Shown in pieces: positions 42,859-51,957 of a DNA stretch of 64,000 nt. Every line of letters begins with the position of its first letter. The stretch's first letter is position 1. The notes beneath the pieces are model-generated. The model made no database searches. It saw only the letters and a list, made by a program, of their open reading frames with translations, and was not told the DNA's origin. This DNA comes from CAUZIZ01 sp965218775 (lineage in GTDB: Bacteria; Acidobacteriota; UBA6911; RPQK01; JAJDTT01). A program made the position numbers and the translations under genes. Location: contig CBDCLS010000001.1 in NCBI GenBank assembly GCA_965218775.1, positions 70,644 through 134,643 on the forward strand, read 5' to 3'.

Positions 42859-43716
42859 CTAAATCATCTCTTGCAGAATGGGAGCTGCTTCACCCAAAGC
42901 CAGAGGATTGCACTGCAGATCCGCTGCCAACCGATGAAAAGAACGGCTGACGCACGACTTCGGGTAGCTGATAAGCAACGGTTCCTGTCTTCGGACCGCC
43001 TGTCCCACCTTGTCATCCCTGGGAATGAATCCCAGAAGGTGGACCTGGCGTCCCAGGAACCGATGCACGACTCGGGCCAACTGATTGAATACGCTTTCAG
43101 CCTCTTTCTGGCCCTCCACCAGATTCACCAGAACCAGCACATCCTTACTGGGACTTCGGCGAAAGAGCACCTTGATCAGGGCATAGGCGTCGACGATTGC
43201 CGTCGGCTCCGGAGCACACACCACGACCACCCGGGGTGCTGCCATGAGGAAGCGTATGACGTTATCTGAGATTCCCGCTGCGGTATCGATGAAGATATAG
43301 TCGTAGGAGCTGAGCACCTCGTCCAGTTGGAGTACCAGTTGATCGCGCTGTTTCTGAGTCATGACCGCGAGGTCTTGAATGCCGGAACTTGCCGGTATGA
43401 TATGGACCCCCTCGGGACCCTCGAGAATGATCTCTTGCAACGGCAGAATCCCCTCGATGACGTGGCCCATGTGGTAGGTGGGAGCCAGGCCCAGAACGAC
43501 ATCGACATTGGCAAGTCCGAAATCCGCGTCGAAAATCGCAACTCGCTGCTTTGCGCGGCCAAGGGCCAGGGCCAAGTTGACAACCACATTGGTCTTTCCG
43601 ACCCCGCCTTTTCCGCTGGTAACGGCGATCAGCTGACCCGGTCTTCGCACTCCATCTTGGGAATCCAGATCGCGCTTTCGTACCATTTGCCTTAGAACCG
43701 CTGCTTGATCAGACAT
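42859..43716 (-). CDS. flhG: flagellar number regulator FlhG (FleN, MinD-like ATPase)
   Basis: 285 residues from the ATG at 43716 (overlaps flhF end). Deviant Walker A GKGGVGKTNVVVNLALAL, DADFGLANVDVVLGL, YIFIDTAAG, and the N-terminal DQAAVLRQM stretch typical of FlhG for binding FlhF. Limits flagellar number and position. Confidence 0.92.
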   Translation of the reverse strand: MSDQAAVLRQMVRKRDLDSQDGVRRPGQLIAVTSGKGGVGKTNVVVNLALALGRAKQRVAIFDADFGLANVDVVLGLAPTYHMGHVIEGILPLQEIILEGPEGVHIIPASSGIQDLAVMTQKQRDQLVLQLDEVLSSYDYIFIDTAAGISDNVIRFLMAAPRVVVVCAPEPTAIVDAYALIKVLFRRSPSKDVLVLVNLVEGQKEAESVFNQLARVVHRFLGRQVHLLGFIPRDDKVGQAVRRQEPLLISYPKSCVSRSFHRLAADLQCNPLALGEAAPILQEMI

Positions 43717-44971
43717 GGGCTGGGGCCCCCAACAGGCTCGTGGGAACGAGGAGATCTGCCACTGATTCGGGCGTGGGAGCGATGAGATCTTCTGGAACCT
43801 TCTGTCCATCGGTTAGATAGGACAATGGCCTCCCGGTGGCAATTAGCTCATTGGCGATTCCTCCGTAGCGGGAGGTCTCGTCAAGTTTGGTGAAGACAAA
43901 CTTGTCAGGAGCGAAACACTCAAAACCAACAACGGCCTCCCGAAGGTCCTCCGACTTGGTCGTAGCGCTGAGAACCAGATGCTTTTCAATTTCCTGCCTT
44001 TCACGAAGATACTTTGCTAGCTCTGCGAACTCGGAGACTCTTCGAGGACTGTGACCAGTCGTGTCGATCAGCACCCGATCGGTGTCACCTGTTGTCGAAA
44101 GGGCTTCTCTCAATTCGGCGACAGAGGACACCACCTGCACCGGTACCCCAATGATCTGGGCGTAGGTTTTCAACTGATCGGCGGCCGCAATACGGTAGGT
44201 ATCGAGGGTGATCAAACGAACCTTCTTGTGCTCTCCCAGCGTAAACGTTGCCGCCAGCTTCGCAATTGTCGTCGTCTTGCCTACTCCGGTCGGTCCCAGA
44301 AAGACGGCTGCGGTAACATCAGATCGGTCCTGACCAATGGGGCAGGTTTCAATCGCGTCTGCGATTACCTTGTTGACACACTGCTTCAGGCTCTTGGGAG
44401 CACCGTTTTCGGAGGGACGGTCCTGTTCGGCAACATGCAGCAGACGAACCGCCAGATCTGAATCCACGCCGTGGTCCAGCAGGTGCTGAAACTCGGGCTG
44501 CAGTTTGTCCTTCATGAGAAGTCCCAGCTCAACTGTGGGATACGCGGTTCGACGATTCACGAGTCCCTGCAGCAGCTTGATCTGGGTACTCATCACTTCC
44601 ATACGAGCGCTGATCTGATCTCGCTCAGGATCGACTTCTATCCTCTGTTTTAATGCCCGGGAACCGGCGGCTTCGGATCGGGTTGACCCAACTAGCAAGC
44701 TCCCGGGGGATCTGGCCGGCGTCTGTTCCCGATCTCCTCTCTGATCGAATCTTTTTTTGTTCGGCGAGCCCTGATTCGAAGGCTTGGAGACCTGTTCCGG
44801 CTGGGGCTCCGAAGCGGCAGTAATCTCGAACGCCAGCGACGGAACCAGTCCTAGAAACCTTCGCTTCTTGATCCGTTTGGTGTTGAGTATCACCGCGCCG
44901 GGACCCAGTTCCTGCTTAATCTGGTTCACCGCGCGAGGAATAGACTGTGAACGAAACGTCTTGATCTTCAT
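43709..44971 (-). CDS. flhF: flagellar GTPase FlhF (SRP family)
   Basis: 420 residues. N-terminal B domain KIKTFRSQSIPRAVNQIKQELGPGAVILNTKRIKKRRFLGLVP, a variable linker, then the NG GTPase domain: P-loop VFLGPTGVGKTTTIAKLAATF (about residue 225), LITLDTYRIAAADQLKTYAQIIGVPV, DTTGHSPR, TKLDETSRYGG. Positions the flagellum at the pole or selected site. Confidence 0.94.
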   Translation of the reverse strand: MKIKTFRSQSIPRAVNQIKQELGPGAVILNTKRIKKRRFLGLVPSLAFEITAASEPQPEQVSKPSNQGSPNKKRFDQRGDREQTPARSPGSLLVGSTRSEAAGSRALKQRIEVDPERDQISARMEVMSTQIKLLQGLVNRRTAYPTVELGLLMKDKLQPEFQHLLDHGVDSDLAVRLLHVAEQDRPSENGAPKSLKQCVNKVIADAIETCPIGQDRSDVTAAVFLGPTGVGKTTTIAKLAATFTLGEHKKVRLITLDTYRIAAADQLKTYAQIIGVPVQVVSSVAELREALSTTGDTDRVLIDTTGHSPRRVSEFAELAKYLRERQEIEKHLVLSATTKSEDLREAVVGFECFAPDKFVFTKLDETSRYGGIANELIATGRPLSYLTDGQKVPEDLIAPTPESVADLLVPTSLLGAPAHV

Positions 44972-47058
44972 TACTCAATTACTCCCAGTGGGAGGGCCTT
45001 GGTGTGCGGCGGCAGCTCGTTGTAGGACAACACGACCAGGTTGGGAAGAATGCGCTCGGAAAGGCGTCTGGCATGGGGTCTAACATTGGTCGACGTGAGT
45101 AGGATGGGATACCCGTCGAAGCTCTTTTCCTCAACAGTCTTTCCGATTCGATTCAAGAATTCCTGGGCTGCTGTCGGATCCATATTCAAGTAGCTATCCT
45201 GATCATTGACCGTGAGCGCCTCCAGAAGCGTCTTCTCCAGATCTACGGAAAGGGTGAATACCGAGAGCTCTCCATCCTCACCCAGGTACGGTTGGCAAAT
45301 CGCCCGCCCTAGTGCCTGGCGAACATACTCCGTGAGCAGAGACATGTTCTTCGTCAGGGGCGAATAGTCTGCGAGGGTCTCCAAGATGCTCACCATGTCC
45401 CGAATGGGCACGCGCTCACGAAGGAGGTTCTGAAGGACTTTCTGTACCTCTCCAATACTCATTACTTTGGGAATAAGTTCCTCGACCACCTTCGGGTGGG
45501 TCTCTTCGACGGAGTCGATCAAGCTGTTTACTTCCTGCCGCCCCAGGAGTTCGTGAATATTGCTCTTGATGACTTCGGTGAGATGAGTCGCCAGAACCGT
45601 GGTATTGTCGACCACGGTATAGCCCGCCAACTGGGCCTGCTCTCTCTCCTCGGGCCTGATCCAGAGAGACGGCAGGTTAAAGGTCGGCTCGACCGTCGGG
45701 ACCCCATCCACTTCGCCGCTTAGCTGACCAGGATTGATGGCCATCATGCTTTCGGGCCGTAGCTCTCCGCGCGCTATTGCAACTCCCTTGAGAAGAATTC
45801 GATATTCCTTCGGCTTCAGCTGCAGGTTGTCTGTAATGTGAACTGGGGGCACCACGACACCCGGATCCAGTGCGAGCTGCCGACGAATCGATTTGACCCG
45901 GGACAGAAAGTCGGCTCCCTGTTTGGCATCGACCAGCTGAATCAGCTGGTAACCTATCTCCAGACCCAGCGGATCAACCCGCATGAGCGCTTCCATCTTT
46001 TCCTCTGGAGATAACCGCTCCGTCTCCGGTGGAGCCTCGACCAGTTCAGCCGTAGCCTTCCGGTCTCGCAACGATCGCCAACCCAAGGCTGCCGCCCCTG
46101 AGCCGAGTAGAAAAAAGACAAGAAAAGGAAGTCCTGGTGTCAGAGCCATCAGGATCAGCATGACCGCACCCAGGATCACCGGTTTGGGGTCGCGAAAGAG
46201 CTGAATCGACACCTGCTCCCCAAGATTGGCTTCATCCGAAGCCCGGGTCGTCATGATTCCAGCGGTTACTGAAATCAACAGAGCTGGAATGGCAGATACC
46301 AGGCCATCCCCGACCGTCAGCACGGTATAGGTGCGCAGTGCTTCGCCCAGCGCCATTCCCTGGGACATCCCCAGGATGAAACCGGCCACGATATTGATCA
46401 GGGTGATGACGACGCTGGCGACCGCATCCCTTTGAGTGAAACGCACCGCTCCGTCCATCGCTCCATAGAACTCGGCTTCGCTGGAAATCTTCTTCCTTCT
46501 CTGGCGCGCTTCCTGTTCATCAATGAGTCCCGAGTTCAAGTCGGCATCGATGCTCATCTGCTTGCCGGGCAGGGCATCAAGGGTGAATCGCGCCGTAACC
46601 TCAGAGATCCGGACGGCACCGTGGTTGACCACAATGTATTGAATGGCGATCAGGACGACGAACAACACCACTCCCACGACATAGCTTCCACCAACGACGA
46701 ACTGGCCAAAGGATTCGATGACGCGCCCCGCGGCTTCACTTCCCTCGTGCCCGTGCAGCAGAATCAGTCGAGTGCTGGCAACGTTCAGAGAGAGCCGGTA
46801 GAGGGTGAGAAGAAGAAGCAAGGTAGGGAAGACAGAGAAACTGATGGGCTCCATCACATAAAGGGATACCAGTAGGATGACGACCGCCGTGGCAATGTTC
46901 AGGGCAATCAAGAAGTCCAGCACGGCTGACGGCATGGGGACTACCATGACCGCCAGGACACCCAGAACGGCTACCGCCATCATCACGTCGGCTCTCGCAT
47001 GGAGTAGCTGACGGACCAATTGTCTGCCCAGGTGGGGGTGTGGTACTGCTGTGCCCAT
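44971..47058 (-). CDS. flhA: flagellar export gate protein FlhA
   Basis: 695 residues from the ATG at 47058, chosen because the sigma-54 promoter at 47103 lies inside the longer open frame. Eight transmembrane helices in the first ~310 residues, with FHIPEP motifs (VPMPSAVLDFLIALNIATAVVILLVSLYVMEPISFSVFPTLLLLLTLYRLSLNVASTRLIL, DALPGKQMSIDADLNSGLI). The C-terminal cytoplasmic ring binds chaperones. First gene of flhA-flhF-flhG-fliA-fliM-fliN. Confidence 0.95.
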   Translation of the reverse strand: MGTAVPHPHLGRQLVRQLLHARADVMMAVAVLGVLAVMVVPMPSAVLDFLIALNIATAVVILLVSLYVMEPISFSVFPTLLLLLTLYRLSLNVASTRLILLHGHEGSEAAGRVIESFGQFVVGGSYVVGVVLFVVLIAIQYIVVNHGAVRISEVTARFTLDALPGKQMSIDADLNSGLIDEQEARQRRKKISSEAEFYGAMDGAVRFTQRDAVASVVITLINIVAGFILGMSQGMALGEALRTYTVLTVGDGLVSAIPALLISVTAGIMTTRASDEANLGEQVSIQLFRDPKPVILGAVMLILMALTPGLPFLVFFLLGSGAAALGWRSLRDRKATAELVEAPPETERLSPEEKMEALMRVDPLGLEIGYQLIQLVDAKQGADFLSRVKSIRRQLALDPGVVVPPVHITDNLQLKPKEYRILLKGVAIARGELRPESMMAINPGQLSGEVDGVPTVEPTFNLPSLWIRPEEREQAQLAGYTVVDNTTVLATHLTEVIKSNIHELLGRQEVNSLIDSVEETHPKVVEELIPKVMSIGEVQKVLQNLLRERVPIRDMVSILETLADYSPLTKNMSLLTEYVRQALGRAICQPYLGEDGELSVFTLSVDLEKTLLEALTVNDQDSYLNMDPTAAQEFLNRIGKTVEEKSFDGYPILLTSTNVRPHARRLSERILPNLVVLSYNELPPHTKALPLGVIE

Positions 47059-47102
47059 CTCTTCAACCGCCCGGCGTTGGAACCGGACCCAAGACTCGAT
47101 TA

Positions 47103-47118
47103 AGCAATCTGAGTGCCA
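47103..47118 (-). promoter_or_regulatory. sigma-54 promoter of the flhA operon
   Basis: Minus strand TGGCACT (47118-47112), four bases, TTGCT (47107-47103): consensus except T for G at the seventh position. Predicted start near 47092, 34 bases before the flhA ATG. The remaining 47119-47323 gap after flhB holds no gene I can support. Confidence 0.82.
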
Positions 47119-47323
47119 AAAGAATCCCTGGTGGAAACCCTCAAGAACTCCAACCCTGGTGCGACCTCCGAACCGAGGATTTGGAACGCTGCAAAAACTC
47201 CAGACAGGGGCTTCGGCGAAGCGACCCCGTTCGCCACCCACAAACAGGAGATTCGGTGTAACGCGTTTAGGACCGAAGCTTTAGCCTGGGCACCGGGTTG
47301 GGAATGGAAGCACCTGGACCGGC

Positions 47324-48382
47324 TCAGAACCGGGAATCCTTCAGCTTGAAGACGTAGGCCAGGACCTGTGCGACCGCTTTGTAAAGAGCTTCGGGAATCT
47401 CGGAATCAACCTCTACTGACTGGTAGAGCGCCTGTGCGAGTGCCACATTTTCGACGGTAGGAACGTCATGTTGACGTGCGATCTCTTTGATCTTTCGAGC
47501 AAGATACCCCCTGCCCTTCGCAACCAGCCGCGGCGCCGACATCTCCTTGACCTCATATTTCAAAGCGACGGCGTACTCGGTTGGATTCGTAACCACTACA
47601 TCTGCCGTCTCTACGGCCTGCATGGTTCGCTGCTGTGCCAACTCCCGCTGCATCTTCCTGATGCGGCTCTTGACCAGAGGCTGCCCTTCCATCTCCTTGA
47701 AATCCCGCTTGACCTCTTCCTTGGTCTGCTTCAGATCCTGGGAGTGGCGATATCGCTTGAAGAGATAATCAGCCACGGCAAGAACAGCCAGCAGAATGCC
47801 GATCCTTACGGAAATGCGGAGCACAATAGACCCAAAGATAACGAGAGACTGCTTCGGCTCCATTCCAGCAGTCCTCTGCAGCACCTCGATTTCCTGAAAC
47901 AGGACACTACCGGCCAGATAGCCGACACATAGAACCAATACCAGGGCCTTGCTCAACTCCATCAGACCGTGGGTGGCAAAAACACGCTTCAGGTTGCTGG
48001 CAGGACTGAAGGCCTCGGGCTTTATGTGGAACGCCTTTGCAGAAAAGACAATGCCGCCCTGTAGAAGGGATCCACCAACCGCGAGCATCACTGTGAGGAT
48101 CAGGGGAATGCTGGCCAACAGAATCACATTCCAGGCCATTTCTACCGCGAGCTGCGAGGCCACCGAGACGGTGATGTCACGTCCCAGGAAATTCCGCCAG
48201 AAGTGGAAGAAGGGACGTTGGAAGGCTTGAACCGTGCGCGCTCCCATTAGCGCCAGGAGCGTCAGCATTCCCAGATAGACAAGAGCTGCGGTCAGGTCCT
48301 TGCTGCGCGCAACCTTGCCCTCTTTACGGGAATCCCGTTCCTTTTTCGGAGTTGGTTTCTCAGTCTTGTCGGAACCTGCCAC
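47324..48382 (-). CDS. flhB: flagellar export switch protein FlhB
   Basis: 352 residues. Four transmembrane helices, then the cytoplasmic domain with the self-cleaving NPTEYAVALKYEVKEMSAPRLVAKGRGYLARKIKEIARQHDVPTVENVALAQALYQSVEVDSEIPEALYKAVAQVLAYVFKL; autocleavage between Asn and Pro of NPTE. Starts one base after the end of fliR. Confidence 0.95.
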   Translation of the reverse strand: MAGSDKTEKPTPKKERDSRKEGKVARSKDLTAALVYLGMLTLLALMGARTVQAFQRPFFHFWRNFLGRDITVSVASQLAVEMAWNVILLASIPLILTVMLAVGGSLLQGGIVFSAKAFHIKPEAFSPASNLKRVFATHGLMELSKALVLVLCVGYLAGSVLFQEIEVLQRTAGMEPKQSLVIFGSIVLRISVRIGILLAVLAVADYLFKRYRHSQDLKQTKEEVKRDFKEMEGQPLVKSRIRKMQRELAQQRTMQAVETADVVVTNPTEYAVALKYEVKEMSAPRLVAKGRGYLARKIKEIARQHDVPTVENVALAQALYQSVEVDSEIPEALYKAVAQVLAYVFKLKDSRF

Positions 48383-49165
48383 TTACTGCCCCAATAGTTG
48401 CAGAAGCCTGTAAAGGCGACCGTGAAGCTGAGCCAGGTGATCCCCCGCAAAGCGCACCATTACAGGCGCGCTAACACTCAAAAGGAGTAGGCCTCCCACA
48501 ATCTTCAGCGGCATTCCGACAATCAGAATGTGAATCTGTGGAGCGGCGCGCCCTACGATTCCGATGAAGATGTCCATAATTGCCAACACCAGGATGATGG
48601 GAGCGGCCAGGCGGAATCCCACTGCAAAGATCTGCCCGAAGACTTCGAGTAACTCTCCGGCAACAGGAGGGGAGAGGCTGAAGGCCCGCCCTGGGAGAAT
48701 ATGGTAGCTGTCCACCATTGCCTGGATGAACCAGTGGTGGGCGTTGAGAGACAAGAAAATCAGCACTCCCATCAGATTCTGGAGAATCGCCAGGACTGGA
48801 GCCTGAACCTGAGTCTGCGGATCGATCAGGTTGATGACGGCGAATCCCATCTGAAAACCCATCAGCTGTCCCGAGAACTGAAGCGCGGCTAGAAATATGT
48901 GACCCAGCAGACCTAACAGCAGCCCCAGCAGAAGCTCAGTGCTGATCGCAAGCAGGAGACTCAATGTTCCCGGGGGCACGGGTTCGACCTGGGTGCCGAC
49001 AGCGGGATAGAGGAGCAATGTCAACCCCATCACCAGACCAGCACGGATCTGCGGAGCAATGCCTGTCCCCCCCAGGATGGGGGTGAAGACCATCAGCCCT
49101 GCCACACGGGCCAGGACCAGTAGAAAAGAAACGAGCGGTTCCAAGGACCACTCAATGTCGATCAT
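48383..49165 (-). CDS. fliR: flagellar export gate protein FliR
   Basis: About 260 residues, six hydrophobic helices, with LARVAGLMVFTPILGGTGIAPQIRAGLVMGLTLLLYPAV and GHIFLAALQFSGQLMGFQMGFAVINLIDPQT. ATG at 49165; a GTG at 49168 overlaps the fliQ stop and is equally possible. Confidence 0.93.
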   Translation of the reverse strand: MIDIEWSLEPLVSFLLVLARVAGLMVFTPILGGTGIAPQIRAGLVMGLTLLLYPAVGTQVEPVPPGTLSLLLAISTELLLGLLLGLLGHIFLAALQFSGQLMGFQMGFAVINLIDPQTQVQAPVLAILQNLMGVLIFLSLNAHHWFIQAMVDSYHILPGRAFSLSPPVAGELLEVFGQIFAVGFRLAAPIILVLAIMDIFIGIVGRAAPQIHILIVGMPLKIVGGLLLLSVSAPVMVRFAGDHLAQLHGRLYRLLQLLGQ

Positions 49166-49167
49166 CA

Positions 49168-49437
49168 CTAGTTAACGTAGAGAGTGAATTGAGAGAAGAG
49201 TTCTTGGGTAAAAGTCAACATTTTCTGAAGCATCCACGGGAGCGCCAGGAAGCCCATCGCACCCATGGCAATGATTCGAGGAATGAAGCTCAGGGTGGAA
49301 TCCTGAATCGAGGTAGCAACCTGGACGATGCTGATGCTCACACCAACGACGAGACCGATAAAAAGTAATGGCGCGGCCAGAATGAAGGTGATCTCCGCGG
49401 TCTGTTTGAGTAGGTCTACGAGAATCTGATCGTCCAT
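49168..49437 (-). CDS. fliQ: flagellar export gate protein FliQ
   Basis: 89 residues, two transmembrane helices: VDLLKQTAEITFILAAPLLFIGLVVGVSISIVQVATSIQDSTLSFIPRIIA. Overlaps fliR by one base and starts five bases after fliP. Confidence 0.94.
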   Translation of the reverse strand: MDDQILVDLLKQTAEITFILAAPLLFIGLVVGVSISIVQVATSIQDSTLSFIPRIIAMGAMGFLALPWMLQKMLTFTQELFSQFTLYVN

Positions 49438-49442
49438 ACGGC

Positions 49443-50258
49443 CTACTTATAGAAACTCTGTACTAGGCTGCCCACTACCAGGTGCCAGCCATCAACGAGT
49501 ACGAAGAGCAGGATCTTGAAAGGTGTAGAAATGATAATCGGTGGCAACTGGATCATCCCCATCGAGAGCAGGACCGAGGCGATCACCATGTCGATGACCA
49601 GAAAAGGCAAGAAGAGGACGAAGCCAATGGTGAACGACGTCTTCAGTTCGGAGAGAATGAAGGCGGGTATGATCACCCGCAAAGCCAGATCGTTCTGGTC
49701 TTCGGGTTGGGGCAGCTTGGCGATCCTTATCAGCAGGGCCAGGTCGGCCTCCCGAACCTGGCTCAACATGAAGCTTCGTAGGGGCGCCGAGGCCTTCTCC
49801 AGGGCGTCAGTCTGGCTCAGCTCCGCCTGTTGATAGGGGACGATGGCTTCGTCGTAGATCCGATCCATCACCGGCCCCATGACAAACAAGGTCAAAAAAA
49901 GACTGAGGCCGATCAGGATCTGATTGCTGGGCGCCGCCTGGGTGCCCAGGGCCTGCCTCAAGAAGTGTGCCACAATGATGATCCGCGTAAAGGCGGTCAT
50001 CGACATCACCATCGCGGGAAGGAAGGTCAAAAGAGTCAGAAGGATCAGGATCTGGAGCGGAACCGAGTAGGAAGCGTCGCCTCCCAGGTTGATCTGAAGG
50101 GAAGGCAATGGGGCCTGTTGTGCCCGCAACGTCCCCTGGCTCAGTCCAGCTATGAGGACAAACCCAGCCAGCCTGCGGGCCACCCTCACGAGGGGGCTCC
50201 ACGGTACGGAGCCGGCAGTTGGTGCACCTAGGCGAAAAGGAATCCCGGCTAGACCCAC
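49443..50258 (-). CDS. fliP: flagellar export gate protein FliP
   Basis: 271 residues from a GTG at 50258; a second GTG near 50189, just before the signal peptide VRVARRLAGFVLIAGLSQGTLRAQ, may be the true start. FliP core: LQILILLTLLTFLPAMVMSMTAFTRIIIVAHFLRQALGTQAAPSNQILIGLSLFLTLFVMGP and FILSELKTSFTIGFVLFLPFLVIDMVIASVLLSMGMIQLPPIIISTPFKILLFVLVDGWHLVVGSLVQSF. Confidence 0.94.
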   Translation of the reverse strand: MGLAGIPFRLGAPTAGSVPWSPLVRVARRLAGFVLIAGLSQGTLRAQQAPLPSLQINLGGDASYSVPLQILILLTLLTFLPAMVMSMTAFTRIIIVAHFLRQALGTQAAPSNQILIGLSLFLTLFVMGPVMDRIYDEAIVPYQQAELSQTDALEKASAPLRSFMLSQVREADLALLIRIAKLPQPEDQNDLALRVIIPAFILSELKTSFTIGFVLFLPFLVIDMVIASVLLSMGMIQLPPIIISTPFKILLFVLVDGWHLVVGSLVQSFYK

Positions 50259-50611
50259 CGGGTGGCCTCTCGGATGGGTTCGAACCCAACCTCTTCGGCG
50301 CTGGCTGTTTCAGCAGTGTGGACCGAACCAAGTCGCGGCTTCTGCTGAAGTCCCGTCTCCTCGGTATCCACATCGGTCAGTAGCGTGATGGATTGGTTGG
50401 TCGAGCCCAGTAGATAGCGCCGTCCTTGAACTTCGATTATCACAAGATTGCGCTTGTCTCCTAAAGGAATAGCTTCCACTATTCGAACCAGCCGCGTCCG
50501 TCCACCACCTACCAACCGTGGACCAAATCTTTGCGCCAGGATATAGAGAGAAAAGATGAGGCCAAAGACGAGCAGGATAGCGAAGAAGGTCTGAAAGGAC
50601 AGTATCGACAT
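50249..50611 (-). CDS. fliO: flagellar export protein FliO
   Basis: 120 residues. A single N-terminal transmembrane helix (LLVFGLIFSLYILAQRFG) then the short cytoplasmic beta-rich segment TRLVRIVEAIPLGDKRNLVIIEVQGRRYLLGSTNQSITLL of FliO, and an acidic disordered tail. Overlaps fliP by ten bases. Confidence 0.88.
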   Translation of the reverse strand: MSILSFQTFFAILLVFGLIFSLYILAQRFGPRLVGGGRTRLVRIVEAIPLGDKRNLVIIEVQGRRYLLGSTNQSITLLTDVDTEETGLQQKPRLGSVHTAETASAEEVGFEPIREATRWV

Positions 50612-50617
50612 CCACCC

Positions 50618-50902
50618 TCACACTTCGGTCACTCTGGCCGCGGTGCCCTCCTTGGTCCTGATCACTTCGACCGAAGCCAGCTGGACGTCCCCGACGGTGA
50701 GTCGAATGTTATGTGAGGAATCGTGGTCGAGCCTGATCCTGTCCCCTTCCTCTAGCTCCAGGATTTCTCTCACTTTTCGCTTGGCTGTCCCAATCAAGAC
50801 TTCAACTCGATATTCCACGTCGAGAAAAGGGCCGAGCCCAGGAGCGTTTTCCTGAATGAGGTCTTCTTCGAGTAACCGGGGACCTTCCCACTCTTCTAAC
50901 AT
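50618..50902 (-). CDS. second FliN/SpoA-domain protein
   Basis: 94 residues from the ATG at 50902. SpoA domain: LGPFLDVEYRVEVLIGTAKRKVREILELEEGDRIRLDHDSSHNIRLTVGDVQLASVEVIRTKEGTAARVTEV. A paralogue of the repeat-bearing fliN at 40503, standing where fliN sits in many fliL-fliM-fliN-fliO-fliP operons. Which of the two is the structural FliN cannot be decided here. Confidence 0.82.
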   Translation of the reverse strand: MLEEWEGPRLLEEDLIQENAPGLGPFLDVEYRVEVLIGTAKRKVREILELEEGDRIRLDHDSSHNIRLTVGDVQLASVEVIRTKEGTAARVTEV

Positions 50903-50913
50903 GCTTACCCAAA

Positions 50914-51411
50914 CTACTGCACGATCAGTTCGGTGACATAGACCTCGAGGACTTGCCCAAACTCTTCCGGGACCAGCTCGCGGACCCCGCTCAGAAGCTC
51001 GGATTTGAGCTTCTGCTTGGCAACTGGTGAAACCAGGTCTTCGAGTTTCCACTTCCCCAGGGTTGTCAGCAGAAAGTCCTTGAGTTTCGGCATGAAAACC
51101 ATCTGCTCTTCCCCTTTGGACTCAGGGTCTTCACTGGCCAGCCCAAAGGTGAGCTGAATGCGCACGTAGCGCATCTCGCCCTCATTGGAAAGATTCACGA
51201 CCAGTGGGTCCAGCGCCAGGACGTGATTCACGTCAGGCGGCACTTCAACTACTTCCTCAGGCTCCTGCATTCCCGGAATGACGCCTGCCCAATAGAGTCC
51301 TCCGCCCGCCGCCAGACCAGTGACACAAATTCCAACGATCACGAGGATCTTGGTAGTCTTGCCGGAACCAGAAGCTGGCTCTACAGCAGTTTCTTCAGCC
51401 GGTTCAGCCAT
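50914..51411 (-). CDS. fliL: flagellar basal body-associated protein FliL
   Basis: 165 residues from the ATG at 51411 (AGGAGG 7 bases upstream; the longer frame begins inside the promoter region). Transmembrane helix at about 20-40 (KILVIVGICVTGLAAGGGLYWAGV), then the periplasmic FliL domain (VLALDPLVVNLSNEGEMRYVRIQLTFGLASEDPE, LLSGVRELVPEEFGQVLEVYVTELIVQ). Interacts with the stator. Confidence 0.92.
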   Translation of the reverse strand: MAEPAEETAVEPASGSGKTTKILVIVGICVTGLAAGGGLYWAGVIPGMQEPEEVVEVPPDVNHVLALDPLVVNLSNEGEMRYVRIQLTFGLASEDPESKGEEQMVFMPKLKDFLLTTLGKWKLEDLVSPVAKQKLKSELLSGVRELVPEEFGQVLEVYVTELIVQ

Positions 51412-51444
51412 CGCATAACCTCCTCTTGCTGGCTGACGATAACC

Positions 51445-51460
51445 TGCACGGCGCATGCCA
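51445..51460 (-). promoter_or_regulatory. sigma-54 promoter of the fliL-flhB operon
   Basis: Minus strand TGGCATG (51460-51454), four bases, GTGCA (51449-51445). It departs from consensus at C to T in the -24 and T to G in the -12 block, but keeps the GG and GC pairs. Start predicted near 51434, about 23 bases before fliL. This promoter should keep the operon active despite the IS upstream. Confidence 0.65.
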
Positions 51461-51610
51461 AACACACCCGTGCCGCTACGGCTTTCTTTTTCAGGGATTT
51501 AGCAGAAATTCGAACTGAAGAAGTGGGGAGGTTGTCAAGAGGATGTCAAATCTGGGCGGAGACTTTGCCAAAAGATTGACGAGCTCCACTTCTATTGAGG
51601 CCGGTCTTTT

Positions 51611-51677
51611 GCTGCCGCCCGCTCCGCACTACGACACCTGTACTGTCGTGGGTCGCAATGCGACCCGTGGAGGCAGC
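51611..51677. repeat. multi-hairpin sequence of unknown nature upstream of fliL
   Basis: An outer stem GCTGC/GCAGC (51611-51615, 51673-51677), and nested arms ACGACA (51631-51636) with TGTCGT (51644-51649) and GGGTCGC (51650-51656) with GCGACCC (51660-51666) around an AAT loop. A three-way junction-like fold is possible. It directly precedes the MITE at 51689. No T-run, no gene. Confidence 0.5.
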
Positions 51678-51688
51678 GGGAAGCCCTA

Positions 51689-51957
51689 GTACCATGTCGC
51701 ACATGTAGTGTCGGGTTTGTGGCGAGCGCGACGGCGTCGAGGGCGGAAACGACGACGACGCGATGTTTTTCATCGTGGAGGAGGAGAGACAAAGCCATCG
51801 GCCCGTCCCGTCGCCACCCACGGGGCAGACGGGGGTTGCGGACGATCTCTGTGTTGGTCGTCGTCAAAGATGGCCAAGCATCGTCTTCCTCCTCCCGCCT
51901 TGATCTCGCCTCGCAAGCCCCATCTGCAAACCCGCCACTACATGTGTGACATGGTAC
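51689..51957. mobile_element. IS630/Tc1-like MITE, 269 bp
   Basis: 31-bp inverted repeats starting GTACCATGTC (two mismatches) at 51689-51719 and 51927-51957, both flanked by TA within CTAG, the target pattern of IS630/Tc1 elements. Internal open frames on both strands are short and arise largely from the repeat; none resembles a full transposase. From 51958 to 52074 I see nothing further. Confidence 0.75.

Noticed and set aside
47059..47241. N-terminal extension of flhA
   Set aside because: The sigma-54 promoter at 47103-47118 lies inside the extension and the residues before 47058 do not resemble FlhA.
51592..51867. 91-residue minus-strand frame across the IS630-like MITE
   Set aside because: It and the overlapping frames on both strands share the segment encoded by the inverted repeat; no transposase motif and no ribosome site.
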